Positions 51,083 through 61,357 are shown, counted from the stretch's first letter. The stretch: 64,000 nt of DNA from Bacillota bacterium (GCA_023409265.1 JAEYHZ010000022.1:310001-374000); one strand, 5' to 3'. Notes: generated by a model from the letters alone, not told the origin. Made by a program: numbers and translations.

Positions 51083-51558
51083 ATGACACCTCCATTTAGG
51101 CGAAAAGCTTCGACATTCTTGACGATGATGTTTTTAGAGTAAAATTGGTAAAACACACGATTAATGTATTGTTCAAAAATCTCTCGCCCATCAGCAGTAT
51201 GAAATTGTCCATCATAGTAAAATTCTATATCAGGATATTTTTCATATCGTTTAACATGCATAGACTCTCCTGTTTTATAGGTTGTATAGGGAAGATAGAG
51301 AGGTATCATCCGATCGAAAAGGTTTTTCAAGTTGCCTGAGACAAACCCATTTGTTGCTTTCGCAAAATAAATAGCTTTATCTGACGTAATATATTCATGA
51401 TAAAATTGGTTTAAATCATTGAATACACATTTCCCTGGAGTCTTCCACCAGCAGGTCCAGCAACCGGTACAATGGGTTATCTCAATATTAGATAAATCAA
51501 AGGTATAAGCATTTTCAATTGAAATGTCTGTACATTCCTTGATAACTATAGTTTTCAT
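51079..51558 (-). CDS. Flavodoxin-family protein with CxxC-type cysteines
   Basis: This 159-residue protein starts at ATG 51558 after GCAGGAA. It has CTGCWTCWWKTPGKC (about 33-47), the cysteine-rich loop of multimeric flavoproteins, then the KAIYFAKATNGFVSGNLKNLFDR segment in pieces (about 60-82), which matches the flavin-binding loop. The usual GSPR phosphate loop at the N-terminus is degenerate, so it may depend on its partner, encoded immediately downstream with a four-base overlap. Confidence 0.8.
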   Translation of the reverse strand: MKTIVIKECTDISIENAYTFDLSNIEITHCTGCWTCWWKTPGKCVFNDLNQFYHEYITSDKAIYFAKATNGFVSGNLKNLFDRMIPLYLPYTTYKTGESMHVKRYEKYPDIEFYYDGQFHTADGREIFEQYINRVFYQFYSKNIIVKNVEAFRLNGGVI

Positions 51559-51629
51559 TTCCTGCTTCCCCCATAAATAGATTTGCTTTAAATATAAAGC
51601 CGGGGGTAACACCCATGTCAATATAGAAA

Positions 51630-52424
51630 TTATTCAAAAGGAATATAAATTTCAATATAAGTTTTTGTTTTACCTTCCTTATATGTAATTAGGCGTATCA
51701 TTGCAAAGGCTTCTCCCAGCAACCTAAGACCATGTTCGTCTGCATATTCGGCTGACAGCCGATGCATGCTTTTCATTAAATCCTCCTGTTCTCTGTTTGG
51801 CTGAACTTCTTCTGCCACCGTATATAAGCATTTAGGATATTGCAGGTAAATTCCATTTTCATCTTTTACTTCTGCAGCATCAACAATAAACATTTTTGCA
51901 TCGGTAACCTTGCTTTTATTGAAAGTAATATAGCGCATAAATTGTGAGAGCATATCATTATTATTTGAACTCATAACCTCTTTTACATTTTGGTATTCTT
52001 CTACAGCAATAAAATCTGATACCTCTCCGTTAACTCTATACAATTGCATGGGCTTAACGGTAAAAATGTTTAAATTATCTTCAAGCTCTCTGCCGAATTC
52101 TTGTGTCTCTTCAATTCTTTTCAACATACACTGTGCATCATATATCATTTTTTCAAGCTCATTTTTTTTGCTTTCCAAAAGGCTTTGAATATCCTGTACA
52201 TCACTTTTCTTTAATAAATCCTGAATCTGATTAATTGTCATCCCGCGCTTTTTATGAAAATCAATAATCATTAGATTATATATATCAAACATATCATAAT
52301 TTCTGTAATTATTTTCACTATTCTTTTTTGGATTTAATAAGCCTTTTTCTTCATAAAAACGTAAGGTATCCCTTGGTACTCCAAAAAATTTTATCAGGTC
52401 ACTTGTATGATACTTTTTCAACAC
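51630..52424 (-). CDS. MerR family regulator with effector domain
   Basis: This 264-residue protein has an N-terminal MerR helix-turn-helix (about 3-70; YHTSDLIKFFGVPRDTLRFYEEKGLL) and a coiled coil (about 80-115). A C-terminal domain of about 140 residues is of the GyrI/BmrR-like effector type that binds small hydrophobic compounds. It is the first gene of a unit with the two flavoprotein genes downstream and probably controls them. Confidence 0.9.
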   Translation of the reverse strand: MLKKYHTSDLIKFFGVPRDTLRFYEEKGLLNPKKNSENNYRNYDMFDIYNLMIIDFHKKRGMTINQIQDLLKKSDVQDIQSLLESKKNELEKMIYDAQCMLKRIEETQEFGRELEDNLNIFTVKPMQLYRVNGEVSDFIAVEEYQNVKEVMSSNNNDMLSQFMRYITFNKSKVTDAKMFIVDAAEVKDENGIYLQYPKCLYTVAEEVQPNREQEDLMKSMHRLSAEYADEHGLRLLGEAFAMIRLITYKEGKTKTYIEIYIPFE

Positions 52425-52539
52425 TTTACATCACCTTCTTCCCCAGAACAGTAATTTGCCCTTTCTAATCTGTCATCCTTTATCGTATCACTTTTTAACT
52501 AAACGAAAAACTTTTTTAAAATAGTATTAGGTTGATAAT

Positions 52540-52575
52540 AAAGAACAGGTATTTATTTTAAAATACCTGTTCTTT
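52540..52575. terminator. Hairpin terminator after the nitroreductase gene
   Basis: A perfect 15-bp stem (AAAGAACAGGTATTT with its complement) has a 6-base loop, directly after the nitroreductase stop codon on the minus strand. Confidence 0.8.
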
Positions 52576-52579
52576 CACT

Positions 52580-53203
52580 TCACCACTTGTTAAAATGTAA
52601 TCGTTCTCCAACATTAATTGAATGTTGTATGATTTTCTTTGAGTTTTCCTTTGGATACCCTAATGCGATATAGCACGGAATCTCATAATCACTTGGTATA
52701 TTTACAGTCTTTTTTATATGCATTATCTCCTCATCAGAAGGAATTCTTGTTACTCCATATATGCCTTCACTTACAGCAGCAAGTAATATATTTTCGATAC
52801 AACACCATATTGATGCGAATGCATTAAGTGCAGACAGATTTTGTGGCTTTAACAGGTTAACCTGGCGAAAACATGGTATTATAAGGCAGCCAGCATTTAA
52901 AAGCATCCTGTATTGTTTTGGAATAGCATCAATATACATCTCCCGTTGACATCCATCGGAAAGTTTCCATCTATCTATTATCCCTGTTGCATCTTCTTCC
53001 GTATAATTTTTATTCACTTTACTTATAATTTCAACCCTTGCAGCTTTATCATTAATAATAATGAATTCCCATTCCCGCATATGATTATTGGTAGGTGCTT
53101 GTGAACCCGCATCAATAATCTTCTTAATAATCTCAATATCAATCTCCTTATCAATAAAATCACGAACCGTTCTTCTTGAATAGATAGCATCATATAATTC
53201 CAT
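52580..53203 (-). CDS. Nitroreductase family protein
   Basis: This 207-residue FMN enzyme opens with AIYSRRTVRDFIDKEI (about 6-21), the flavin phosphate-binding segment. SQAPTNNHMREWEF (about 34-47) and a late IALGYPKE (about 180) are also family marks. It reduces nitro groups, quinones or other electron-poor compounds with NAD(P)H. TTGGAGGGG precedes the ATG. It has its own promoter and terminator, so it is a single-gene unit beside the MerR gene. Confidence 0.92.
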   Translation of the reverse strand: MELYDAIYSRRTVRDFIDKEIDIEIIKKIIDAGSQAPTNNHMREWEFIIINDKAARVEIISKVNKNYTEEDATGIIDRWKLSDGCQREMYIDAIPKQYRMLLNAGCLIIPCFRQVNLLKPQNLSALNAFASIWCCIENILLAAVSEGIYGVTRIPSDEEIMHIKKTVNIPSDYEIPCYIALGYPKENSKKIIQHSINVGERLHFNKW

Positions 53204-53238
53204 AGAAAGACCCCTCCAATATATTACAATTTAATATC

Positions 53239-53267
53239 AGAATAGCAAACATATGTTCTCTTGTCAA
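53239..53267 (-). promoter_or_regulatory. Promoter of the nitroreductase gene with palindrome
   Basis: On the minus strand TTGACA (53267-53262) and TATTCT (53244-53239) are 17 bases apart. The spacer holds the palindrome AACATATGTT (53248-53257), a possible operator. Confidence 0.8.
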
Positions 53268-53565
53268 TAAATGCCATACCATTCATAGGAATCCCGCCAT
53301 AAATGAAAAAGTAAATCCCAGTTGCAAGAGTAAATTCCGTGATAGTAGAATGCGCTCCTCTATGCTGTTATTATCAATTCATCAATCATCTCCTCTAGTT
53401 TTGAAGTACTTAAATTTACACAATACAATTTCTCGATCAATTTGCGCCCTCCTGCTTTTCAAAATAATTCTTGTTCAAAGTTAATTATATTTGAAAGCAA
53501 CTTAATTGTATTGAAAAAAACCGACAGGATCTTTTGGATACCCTATGGCTTGTTTTGGCGCCAAG
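53268..53565. other. Gap upstream of the nitroreductase promoter
   Basis: No gene, strong hairpin or repeat that I can support. It separates the nitroreductase unit from the end of the MFS gene. Confidence 0.4.
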
Positions 53566-54789
53566 TTATATCTTCTGTTGGAGAGAAAGGTTTTTCTTCT
53601 GTTGGAATAACAGGTAGATTATCAGTGAAACACAAAATACTCCGGCACACGCTATAAACATAACTTTATAATTCCATGCTGATGCTATAATTCCGGCCAG
53701 CATGGGACCAATCCCCTGTCCAAGGTCCGCTCCAATGTAGTATGTACTGGTGGCAACACCGCTTTTTTCTTCTGGAAGCAATTTTATACATTCAGCCTGA
53801 ATAGAGGGTTGCCCCGAACCCTGACCAAATGCATACAAGGCTGATGCTACCAAAATAACCGTCAAAGTCTGTGCATATCCGATAAACATAGATGCTATGC
53901 ACGCAAAAACAAATGCCGGGATAATTACAGTCGACAGCCCGTATTTGTCGTAGATCTTGCCGGCAAATGTTCTGACAAAGATAAGGCTGATTGCATTAAC
54001 AGTGAAGTACAGGCTTATATTTTTAATTCCTCTTTCATCACCAAGGAGGACCAGGTATGAACCTATAACACCATTGAGCATCGAAAAAACCGCTCCAAAA
54101 AAGGCATAAGGCAATACACTCATGGCAATAAGGTCGGAAATGCAAAGCTTTTTCTTTTCTTTTTGGTATTTTTCCTTCTTACGCTCTGTATTCGGCAGCG
54201 TGAACATCAGGGCGGACACACAAAGCATAATCAGTCCCGCAATCAAAAACGAAACCGATAAGCCATACTTTTCTCCTATGTACAGCCCAAGAGTGGGTCC
54301 TACAGCAGTGGCAACAATTTGCCCAAGGCCAAAATATCCAATACCTTCACCAAGCCTCTTCCTTGGAATAAGCTTTGATACCAGTGAAAGGTTGACTATT
54401 CCGCTAACGGAAAACGCCAGCGCATGGAGAATACGAAAGAAAACCAAGGCAGTAACACTTGTTGAAATGGTATATCCTAAAAGGGAAAGGCCAATTAATG
54501 CCGTTGAGGCTATGAAGACTATTTTTTTATTCATTCGGTCGGAAATGATGCCGGAAAACGGTCTTGCAAACAATGCGACAAAAGAAAACATGCCTACTAT
54601 GACACCAGCAATTGCAAGTGATGACCCCAGCTTTACTGCAAATTTCGTAAGCAGTGGCATGACCATATAAAAGCTGATACCCACAAAAGTTCCTAATGTT
54701 ATCAATGTTATATATGGCACCGTCCACAGCTTTTCGCTTTTCATGGTGCCTTGTTCTTCCTGTTCAATCGGAATATTGTCATTTTTCAT
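53566..54789 (-). CDS. MFS transporter, DHA1-like
   Basis: This 407-residue protein has 12 predicted spans. The loop between spans 2 and 3 carries the MFS mark FSGIISDRMNKK (about 78-89), and LGEGIGYFGLGQIVATAVGPTLG (about 145-167, in pieces) is the span-5 motif C of drug antiporters. Export of a drug or metabolite by proton exchange is likely. It lies 253 bases downstream of the LacI gene on the same strand; whether it belongs to that unit is unclear. Confidence 0.9.
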   Translation of the reverse strand: MKNDNIPIEQEEQGTMKSEKLWTVPYITLITLGTFVGISFYMVMPLLTKFAVKLGSSLAIAGVIVGMFSFVALFARPFSGIISDRMNKKIVFIASTALIGLSLLGYTISTSVTALVFFRILHALAFSVSGIVNLSLVSKLIPRKRLGEGIGYFGLGQIVATAVGPTLGLYIGEKYGLSVSFLIAGLIMLCVSALMFTLPNTERKKEKYQKEKKKLCISDLIAMSVLPYAFFGAVFSMLNGVIGSYLVLLGDERGIKNISLYFTVNAISLIFVRTFAGKIYDKYGLSTVIIPAFVFACIASMFIGYAQTLTVILVASALYAFGQGSGQPSIQAECIKLLPEEKSGVATSTYYIGADLGQGIGPMLAGIIASAWNYKVMFIACAGVFCVSLIIYLLFQQKKNLSLQQKI

Positions 54790-55042
54790 ATTGATTTGTA
54801 TTTACCTCCATATGCTGTCTATTACTATCTCAGAAGTCAAAAAAAACCGAAAGGTACCCCCTTCGGCAGGATAAGAAAGTCTTCGCCGCCAAGGCAAAAG
54901 CATAAATGACAGGAAACCGCATCTGAATATTTTGCTTTATAATGCAGCCTCCTCTTTAATAAAGCGGTAAGTACGGAATTGTAAACGATATCAACGTAAT
55001 CGGCGTTAAGAACGACTCCAATGAAATGGTATAAGCCTGTTA

Positions 55043-56071
55043 TTAAGGCGGGCAGCTCTCGCGGAATACAAAAGGTGTATCAATAATTTTGCGCACCGGA
55101 GCAGTACCAGGCATGTCCAATGAATTTGCCATCATTGTGATACATGTCCTCGCTATCTGTTCAGTCGGATAATTCACAGTTGTGATCGATGGATGATGGA
55201 TTTCCAATGAATCATTGTTGCCGTAAACAATGATTTCCATATCTTCAGGAATACGAATTCCGTGTTCGCAGAAAACAGAGAGTGCTCCGAGCGCAAATGA
55301 ATCGTTTTGGATATATATGGCTGAAGGAAGATTATTCTCCTCAATCATCTTTTTAGCTGCAATCTTTCCTTCTTCAACCCTGTTGACGGAAGGCCTATCC
55401 AATCCGCTGGCAATCACTTTTGCCTCTATTTCCAAACTGCGGCAGGTGTCCAGAAAGCCTGAAATCCTCTGATTTATGGTAATGCTAGATTGCTTGTGGG
55501 CAGGCTGCATCACTCCAACAGATTTATGTCCATGCCGGTGGAAAATCGCGGCAATATCTGTTCCTATTCTGCAGTTATCCACCGATACCAGATGATATTG
55601 GGGAATGTCTCCATATAGCAGGACGGTCGGGACCTGAATACTGGTATTTGTTAAAAAGTCAATGTCCTCTTTGGATACAGGAGGTACAACAATTCCATTA
55701 TAATAGTTGGCCGATAAAACAGGTTCCATTTTTTCCAGCTCACCGTTTTTATAGGGCAATATCGTAAACCTCATTTCCCTTACCTCTCCGCTGAAGGTCA
55801 TATCTTGAAGTACATTGATAAAAGTATTCAAGAATTGAGAATGCTGCGCAGGAGACCAACATAATGCGATCTCCGGCGTATGTTGAATATTACGCAGGCT
55901 TAATTTGCGTGCTGTCATATTCGGAATATATCCCATCTGGTTGGCAGCTTCCAGTATCATTTTTTGTTTTGCCTTGGAAATCCGCATTTTTTCAGCCCTG
56001 CCGTTCAGTACAAAGGAAACAGTACTGGCTGAGACTCCGACAGCATTCGCTATATCATAAATACTTACCAT
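55043..56071 (-). CDS. LacI family transcriptional regulator
   Basis: This 342-residue protein has an N-terminal LacI helix-turn-helix (VSIYDIANAVGVSASTVSFVLNGR, about 2-25, shown in part) and hinge helix, then a periplasmic-binding-like effector domain ending in the usual TTVNYPTEQIARTCITMM and FRESCPP blocks. It is the last gene after the CapA-like gene (10-base gap), so it probably regulates the upstream peptide-type transporter operon. The effector could be a sugar or a peptide-linked sugar. Confidence 0.94.
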   Translation of the reverse strand: MVSIYDIANAVGVSASTVSFVLNGRAEKMRISKAKQKMILEAANQMGYIPNMTARKLSLRNIQHTPEIALCWSPAQHSQFLNTFINVLQDMTFSGEVREMRFTILPYKNGELEKMEPVLSANYYNGIVVPPVSKEDIDFLTNTSIQVPTVLLYGDIPQYHLVSVDNCRIGTDIAAIFHRHGHKSVGVMQPAHKQSSITINQRISGFLDTCRSLEIEAKVIASGLDRPSVNRVEEGKIAAKKMIEENNLPSAIYIQNDSFALGALSVFCEHGIRIPEDMEIIVYGNNDSLEIHHPSITTVNYPTEQIARTCITMMANSLDMPGTAPVRKIIDTPFVFRESCPP

Positions 56072-56081
56072 AATATCACCT

Positions 56082-57212
56082 TTATCCTATTACTATTTCA
56101 TCCCCATCCCACTCATAGACGGCATTCAAGTTTGCACCGGCTGTAATTCTGACCATATAATCAAAAACCTCTTCTCCTCCGGACGCTCTGGTTAAAACCT
56201 CGGGCACTCCTGCTTTGTTAACGATCATTGGGATAAATCGGGTCTGTCTAATTATACCATCTTCTATCACACATTTAGCAATAATTGTATAAATCGATTC
56301 CGGGTGGAACGGGTAAGTGGGATATTCGGGATCAGGCACAAAGCCAAACATGTCTATCCTCTTCCGAGCCCACTGCTCAGGATCAAAAACCTCGTTATGG
56401 ACTCCTTTTTCAGCTCTGAAATTCGGGCTTAATGAAGGAACCCATGCAATAAAATTATTTAGTCCATGATAAATCGTCTTTCCTTTATATACTTCAATAC
56501 CGTGCAAAATATGAGAGTGAGAACTAAAAATCACGTCCGCTCCGGCATCAATAGCAGCGTACGATACCACCTGTTCGTAATCTGCCAGTTTGACCGGCTT
56601 ATGTACAATACCCTTATGCAGGTACACAGCTAGAACGTCGCATTGTTTACGCAATTCCCGTATATCTTCCAACATGCTGTTGAAGGATGCCGGTTCCGGG
56701 TAAGTATATATTTGGGTCGGATTTCCACCGGGATTTGCAACATCTCCCAGTTCGTAATGCGTGATAATATCGACATAGGCGCAGCCCGGCTTTTTATCAG
56801 TTGCCGACATGACCTTCGGCCCGGTACAGTTGTAACTGAGAACGCCAATCCGTACGCCTTCCTTTTCAACAATAGCAGGCCTTTTGGCATGCTCGATGTT
56901 CAATCCGCCACCTGTGTACGATATATGATTTTCCTCGAGCCAACCAATGGTATCTTTCACACCGATGTCTTTTGCATCATAAATATGGTTCCCAGCCAAG
57001 GAGATAACATCAAATCTGCCCGACAGGGGAGTCAGATTCTTCAATTGGCGATCCAAATCCGCAAGCTCGGGTGCTCTGTCGCTGTATGGAACTTCAAGCT
57101 GTCCCAGTATGATATCCGCTTTCATCAGCTCAGTATCGACACTGGAAAAAAATTGTTCCGGTTCTTTCCCGAGAATAATATCTCCTGTCGCAATAATAGT
57201 TAATTTTTTCAT
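56082..57212 (-). CDS. CapA-family metallophosphatase-like protein
   Basis: This 376-residue protein of the PGA_cap (CapA/PgsA) family has the metallophosphoesterase pattern GDIILG (about 10), GNHIYDAKD (about 75), HKG (about 197) and SSHSHILHGIEVYKGKTIYHGLNNF near residues 225-250. CapA proteins of capsule producers are membrane-anchored, but this one has no signal peptide or anchor, so it acts in the cytoplasm. The ATG at 57212 follows AGGTGA. Linked to a peptide importer and hydrolase, it may hydrolyse an imported polyglutamate-like or phosphorylated compound; this is inference. Confidence 0.85.
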   Translation of the reverse strand: MKKLTIIATGDIILGKEPEQFFSSVDTELMKADIILGQLEVPYSDRAPELADLDRQLKNLTPLSGRFDVISLAGNHIYDAKDIGVKDTIGWLEENHISYTGGGLNIEHAKRPAIVEKEGVRIGVLSYNCTGPKVMSATDKKPGCAYVDIITHYELGDVANPGGNPTQIYTYPEPASFNSMLEDIRELRKQCDVLAVYLHKGIVHKPVKLADYEQVVSYAAIDAGADVIFSSHSHILHGIEVYKGKTIYHGLNNFIAWVPSLSPNFRAEKGVHNEVFDPEQWARKRIDMFGFVPDPEYPTYPFHPESIYTIIAKCVIEDGIIRQTRFIPMIVNKAGVPEVLTRASGGEEVFDYMVRITAGANLNAVYEWDGDEIVIG

Positions 57213-57349
57213 TGTCACCTATCTCCATTGCGTGAAGATGATTGTATATAATTATATTATAAGTTAATTTCTCTTGCACGCTAAACAACGTATATTGTTA
57301 TTTCTTTACAAAATTACATCAGCAATCACTAGTGAAAGTGCTCATCTCT

Positions 57350-59371
57350 TCATTGTGCTAGTTTATGACATGCAACAAAATGCTCATTCCCATAGCTCTT
57401 TATGGAAGGAACCTGTTTCCGGCAAATGTCCATTGTATAAGGACACCGGTCACTAAAGCAACATCCGGCAGGTCTATTCATTAAGCTTTTAACCTCTCCG
57501 GGCAAAATAATTTTCTTACGTGTTTGCTCAATTTCCGGGTCCGGTATGGGAACAGCCGCCAGTAGTGCTTGTGTATACGGATGCATCGGATTGGCGTACA
57601 GCTCTTCGCAAGGCGCAGTCTCGACAATTTTCCCCAGATACATTACTGCAATCGTATCACTTATATGTTTTACTACCGATAAGTCATGTGCAATAAACAA
57701 ATAGGTCAATCCCAATTCCTGCTGCAGATCCTCCAGCAAGTTGATGATTTGTGCCTGTATGGATACATCCAGAGCCGATATAGGTTCATCACATACTATC
57801 AGGTCCGGACTACTTGCTAACGCACGGGCAATTCCCAAACGTTGCCGCTGGCCACCGGAAAATTCATGAGCCACTCTATTTTTTAGTGCTGGCGATAATC
57901 CTACAAGTGTAAACAATTCATCAACCCTGCGGTCATATTCCTGTTGTGCAGAAACAAGTTTGTGTATCCTTAATGGTTCTCCGGCAAGGCTTCCTGCGCT
58001 TTTCCTAGGGTCTAATGAACTGTATGGATCCTGAAATATCATCTGTATTTTACGCCTCTGCTTACGCAGTTGAGCTGACTTAAGACCATTTAAATCAAGG
58101 TTGTTAAATATGATCTCGCCTTCACTGTCGGTAATCAAGCGCACAACGCTTCTTGCAACAGTTGTCTTTCCGCAGCCTGATTCACCCACCAGTCCGAAGG
58201 TCTCACCACGTTTTACTTTAAATGAAACGTTGTCTACTGCAGTTAGTTTTCCAGATTTCGAACTCAGAAGTTTATTTCTGATCGAGAAGTGAACAGACAG
58301 GTTGTTGATTTCGAGTATGTTATCCTTAAGCGGCTCTCTGCGATCTATCCTGGTGCTTTCCTCTCTGTTTTTATCTATTTGGTCAAGTTCTTCACGGCTT
58401 AGACGGCAAGCTGCAAAATGGCCATCCTCAACAGATGCTGTCAGAGTTGGTATCCCTTCACTTATGCACTTGTGACATTTATATTTGCATCTGGACAGGA
58501 AAGGACAATGCTCTCCGTCATCCGGCGGCATTTTTGTCGGGGCATCAATTGGCTGCAATTTTCGTTCCTTGCTGTCATCCAGTCTGGGAATCGCATTCAA
58601 TAGCCCTCTTGTATAGGGATGAGAGGGATGGGCAAAAATGTCCCTTGACAACCCTGACTCAACAATCCGCCCTGCATACATAACATATATGCGCTGAGCA
58701 TACCGTGCTACGATACCCAAATTGTGTGTAACGATTAGTAGTGCAGTGCCATTTTTCTCAGATACAGTTTTCAACAGTTCAAGAATCTGGGCCTGTGTGG
58801 TAACGTCCAGTGCAGTGGTAGGCTCATCAGCAATAATAAGCTTCGGATTCCCGGCAATAGCAATAGCTACCATGATTCGCTGGCGCATACCCCCGGAAAA
58901 CTGATGTGGGTAATCGCCCATCCTTTTTTCGGCATCAGGTATGCCTACTTGACTCAAAAGACTAATAGCCCGTTTTCTGGCTTCTTTTTCATTCATTCCA
59001 GTATGTATGACAATAGGCTCCAAAAGCTGACTGCCAATGGTTTTTACCGGGTTCAGTGAGGTCATTGGTTCCTGGAATACCATGCCGATCTTTCCCCCAC
59101 GTATTTTTCGCATTTCGGGACCATTAGCAGAATATTTTAACAGCTCTTCATCTTCAAGTTGTACATATCCATTATCAATTCTCCCAGGAGGTGTTGAAAT
59201 CAGCTGCAACACAGCCAACTGGCTCACACTTTTTCCTGAGCCGCTTTCACCTACAAAGCTGATTGTTTCGCCCTGATCTATATAATAGGATACGTCATTT
59301 ACAGCTTTTGTAACAGAATCATCAATTTTAAACGAAACGCTCAAATTATTGACTTGTAGTAAATGTTTCAT
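57350..59371 (-). CDS. Oligopeptide ABC transporter, fused double ATPase
   Basis: This 673-residue protein holds both importer ATPases, equivalent to DppD and DppF. The first NBD has Walker A GESGSGKS (about 40) and signature FSGGMRQRI (about 155), the second GESGCGKT (about 385) and FSGGQRQRL (about 496). Each is followed by a Cys-rich oligopeptide-type C-terminal extension (CPFLSRCKYKC; CCFSDRCPYTMDIC) that can bind an Fe-S cluster. The ATG at 59371 follows AAGGAGATGCAA and starts 11 bases after the DppC-type stop. It drives the two permeases encoded upstream. Confidence 0.94.
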   Translation of the reverse strand: MKHLLQVNNLSVSFKIDDSVTKAVNDVSYYIDQGETISFVGESGSGKSVSQLAVLQLISTPPGRIDNGYVQLEDEELLKYSANGPEMRKIRGGKIGMVFQEPMTSLNPVKTIGSQLLEPIVIHTGMNEKEARKRAISLLSQVGIPDAEKRMGDYPHQFSGGMRQRIMVAIAIAGNPKLIIADEPTTALDVTTQAQILELLKTVSEKNGTALLIVTHNLGIVARYAQRIYVMYAGRIVESGLSRDIFAHPSHPYTRGLLNAIPRLDDSKERKLQPIDAPTKMPPDDGEHCPFLSRCKYKCHKCISEGIPTLTASVEDGHFAACRLSREELDQIDKNREESTRIDRREPLKDNILEINNLSVHFSIRNKLLSSKSGKLTAVDNVSFKVKRGETFGLVGESGCGKTTVARSVVRLITDSEGEIIFNNLDLNGLKSAQLRKQRRKIQMIFQDPYSSLDPRKSAGSLAGEPLRIHKLVSAQQEYDRRVDELFTLVGLSPALKNRVAHEFSGGQRQRLGIARALASSPDLIVCDEPISALDVSIQAQIINLLEDLQQELGLTYLFIAHDLSVVKHISDTIAVMYLGKIVETAPCEELYANPMHPYTQALLAAVPIPDPEIEQTRKKIILPGEVKSLMNRPAGCCFSDRCPYTMDICRKQVPSIKSYGNEHFVACHKLAQ

Positions 59372-59381
59372 TTGCATCTCC

Positions 59382-60254
59382 TTATATAGACCCGCGTAAG
59401 CGCGGATCAAGAATATCTCTCAAACCATCACCAAGAATATTAAATCCCAGAACAAGCAGCATAATGCAGATACCTGGCGCAAGTGCAAATACAGGGTTTG
59501 TAATTAGCCTGCTGTATCCTTCGTTTACCATAGCTCCCCAGGACGCTGTAGGCGCATTTACACCCAGACCCAGGAAGCTTAAGCTGGCTTCGGCAAGGAT
59601 GGTTCCACCGATATTCATTGTAAAAAGAACGATTATCGGTGATAGACAATTAGGTAAAATGTGGGAGAACATAATTCTGATACTGCTTGCTCCCAATACC
59701 CTTTCCGCATTTATATAATCGGAATTGCGTATGGAAAGCACCTGTGCACACATTAACCTTGTGTATGTGGGTATTGTGGATAGTCCTAAAATTACCATCA
59801 GACTAGCCATACCTGAACCAAATATTATTCCCAGCCCCAATGCCAGCATAATGGCTGGAATGGACAATAATGCATCCATAACACGGGATATAATTGAATT
59901 TACTAATCCTCCTAAGTATCCTGCCACCAGTCCGAGTATGATTCCACAGCCTGCAGCAATCATAACGGCAACAAAACCAATTGACAGGGATGTTCTTGCT
60001 CCGTAAACCAACCGGCTCACTATATCTCTTCCCAGCTCGTCATTTCCCAGAATATGTTCAGCAGATGGTTTGGCAAATGACAATGCCAGGTTCTGCTTGT
60101 ATGGATCGTGTGGACTGATATATGGTGCAAGCAGTGCAGTCATAACAAATAATAAAACCAGAACTGTACCGAAAATAACAATCCTGCGTCCGAACAACCG
60201 CCTGAAAAATCTTGTGATACCGAACATGAAGTGACTTTTGTCTCTCTTGTTCAT
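59382..60254 (-). CDS. Oligopeptide ABC permease, DppC type
   Basis: This 290-residue protein has one N-terminal span then five more, with the DppC opening (APYISPHDPYKQNLALSFAKPS in part, about 48-65, then HILGNDELGRDIVSRLVYGARTSL in part). The ATPase contact loop lies near residue 170 (YINAERVLGASSIRIMFSHILP in part). AGGAGGTCATAAT precedes the ATG. Confidence 0.95.
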   Translation of the reverse strand: MNKRDKSHFMFGITRFFRRLFGRRIVIFGTVLVLLFVMTALLAPYISPHDPYKQNLALSFAKPSAEHILGNDELGRDIVSRLVYGARTSLSIGFVAVMIAAGCGIILGLVAGYLGGLVNSIISRVMDALLSIPAIMLALGLGIIFGSGMASLMVILGLSTIPTYTRLMCAQVLSIRNSDYINAERVLGASSIRIMFSHILPNCLSPIIVLFTMNIGGTILAEASLSFLGLGVNAPTASWGAMVNEGYSRLITNPVFALAPGICIMLLVLGFNILGDGLRDILDPRLRGSI

Positions 60255-60265
60255 ATTATGACCTC

Positions 60266-61210
60266 CTACTGTATACGAATGCGTGGATCAATGTAGCCAT
60301 AAGAAATATCGACAATGAGATTTGCTATGCTCACGACGACAGCTACTATAAGAATACATGCCTGTGTTGTTGCCACATCCTTGCTAAGTACACTGGTAAC
60401 CAGTAACTGGCCCATGCCGGCAATACTGAATATGATTTCCACTGATGTAGAGCCTGAAACTACATTTCTAAAAGACATACCTGTTAGTGTAACGACAGGT
60501 ATCAAGGCATTTTTTAACGCATGTCCTGAAATCACCCTGGATTCCTTAACACCTTTTGCACGTGCTGTCCTGATATAATCCTGACGGATAACCTCCAGCA
60601 TGCTAGACCTCATTTGGCGCGTTGTGCCTGCAATGGCACCAACACTCAATGCAAATAAAGGCAAAATTGTCTGCTTAATACTGGTTACAAAATCCGCTGT
60701 TGGAAATGTAAAACCATAGGAAGGAAGCCATTTCAGTTTCATCGCAAATAGCGACATACCCAGTACGGCGAGCCAGAATAAAGGCATTACCGCACCTAGA
60801 TTGGCCAGAATGGTAATACCGGTATCGAGTGCTTTTCCCCGTTTCGTTGCCGAAAGAATTCCTAATAGTATACCTACCGCAGTACTTATTATAATTGACA
60901 ATATCCCAAAATAGATTGTAATTGGTAATCTCTCTTTTATAAGATCTTTTACGGGCATCCTGTACTTGTATGAATTTCCGAAATCACCCTCCAGGATGTC
61001 CCCGCACCAATCTACATACCTTACATAAATCGGTTTATCCAATCCCATCTCTTTGTAAGCGATATCATACTGTTCCCTTGTGATATCACCGCCGAGCATT
61101 GCGTACACAGGATCGCCCGGCATAAGGTATGTCAGCAGGAATGTAAATATCGATACGATAAATATAACAACAACTGATTGTATCAGCCTTTTGATAATAA
61201 ATTGAGCCAT
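60266..61210 (-). CDS. Oligopeptide ABC permease, DppB type
   Basis: This 314-residue protein has six predicted spans, the typical N-terminus (FIIKRLIQSVVVIFIVSIFTF in part), PGDPVYAMLGG (about 31) and the contact loop YIRTARAKGVKESRVI (about 209-224). It forms the channel with the DppC-type permease encoded 11 bases downstream. Confidence 0.95.
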   Translation of the reverse strand: MAQFIIKRLIQSVVVIFIVSIFTFLLTYLMPGDPVYAMLGGDITREQYDIAYKEMGLDKPIYVRYVDWCGDILEGDFGNSYKYRMPVKDLIKERLPITIYFGILSIIISTAVGILLGILSATKRGKALDTGITILANLGAVMPLFWLAVLGMSLFAMKLKWLPSYGFTFPTADFVTSIKQTILPLFALSVGAIAGTTRQMRSSMLEVIRQDYIRTARAKGVKESRVISGHALKNALIPVVTLTGMSFRNVVSGSTSVEIIFSIAGMGQLLVTSVLSKDVATTQACILIVAVVVSIANLIVDISYGYIDPRIRIQ

Positions 61211-61357
61211 CCTTCAATGTGCCCCCAATCTGCAGGATCTTAATCACTATCACTAATCATAAAAATAGATTAATAAGGTTTAATTTATGAAGTCGCCCGA
61301 TACAGTTCATAGATTGCAGCGGGCAACTATCATAAAAGCTTAGAAATAGTTATCCTT

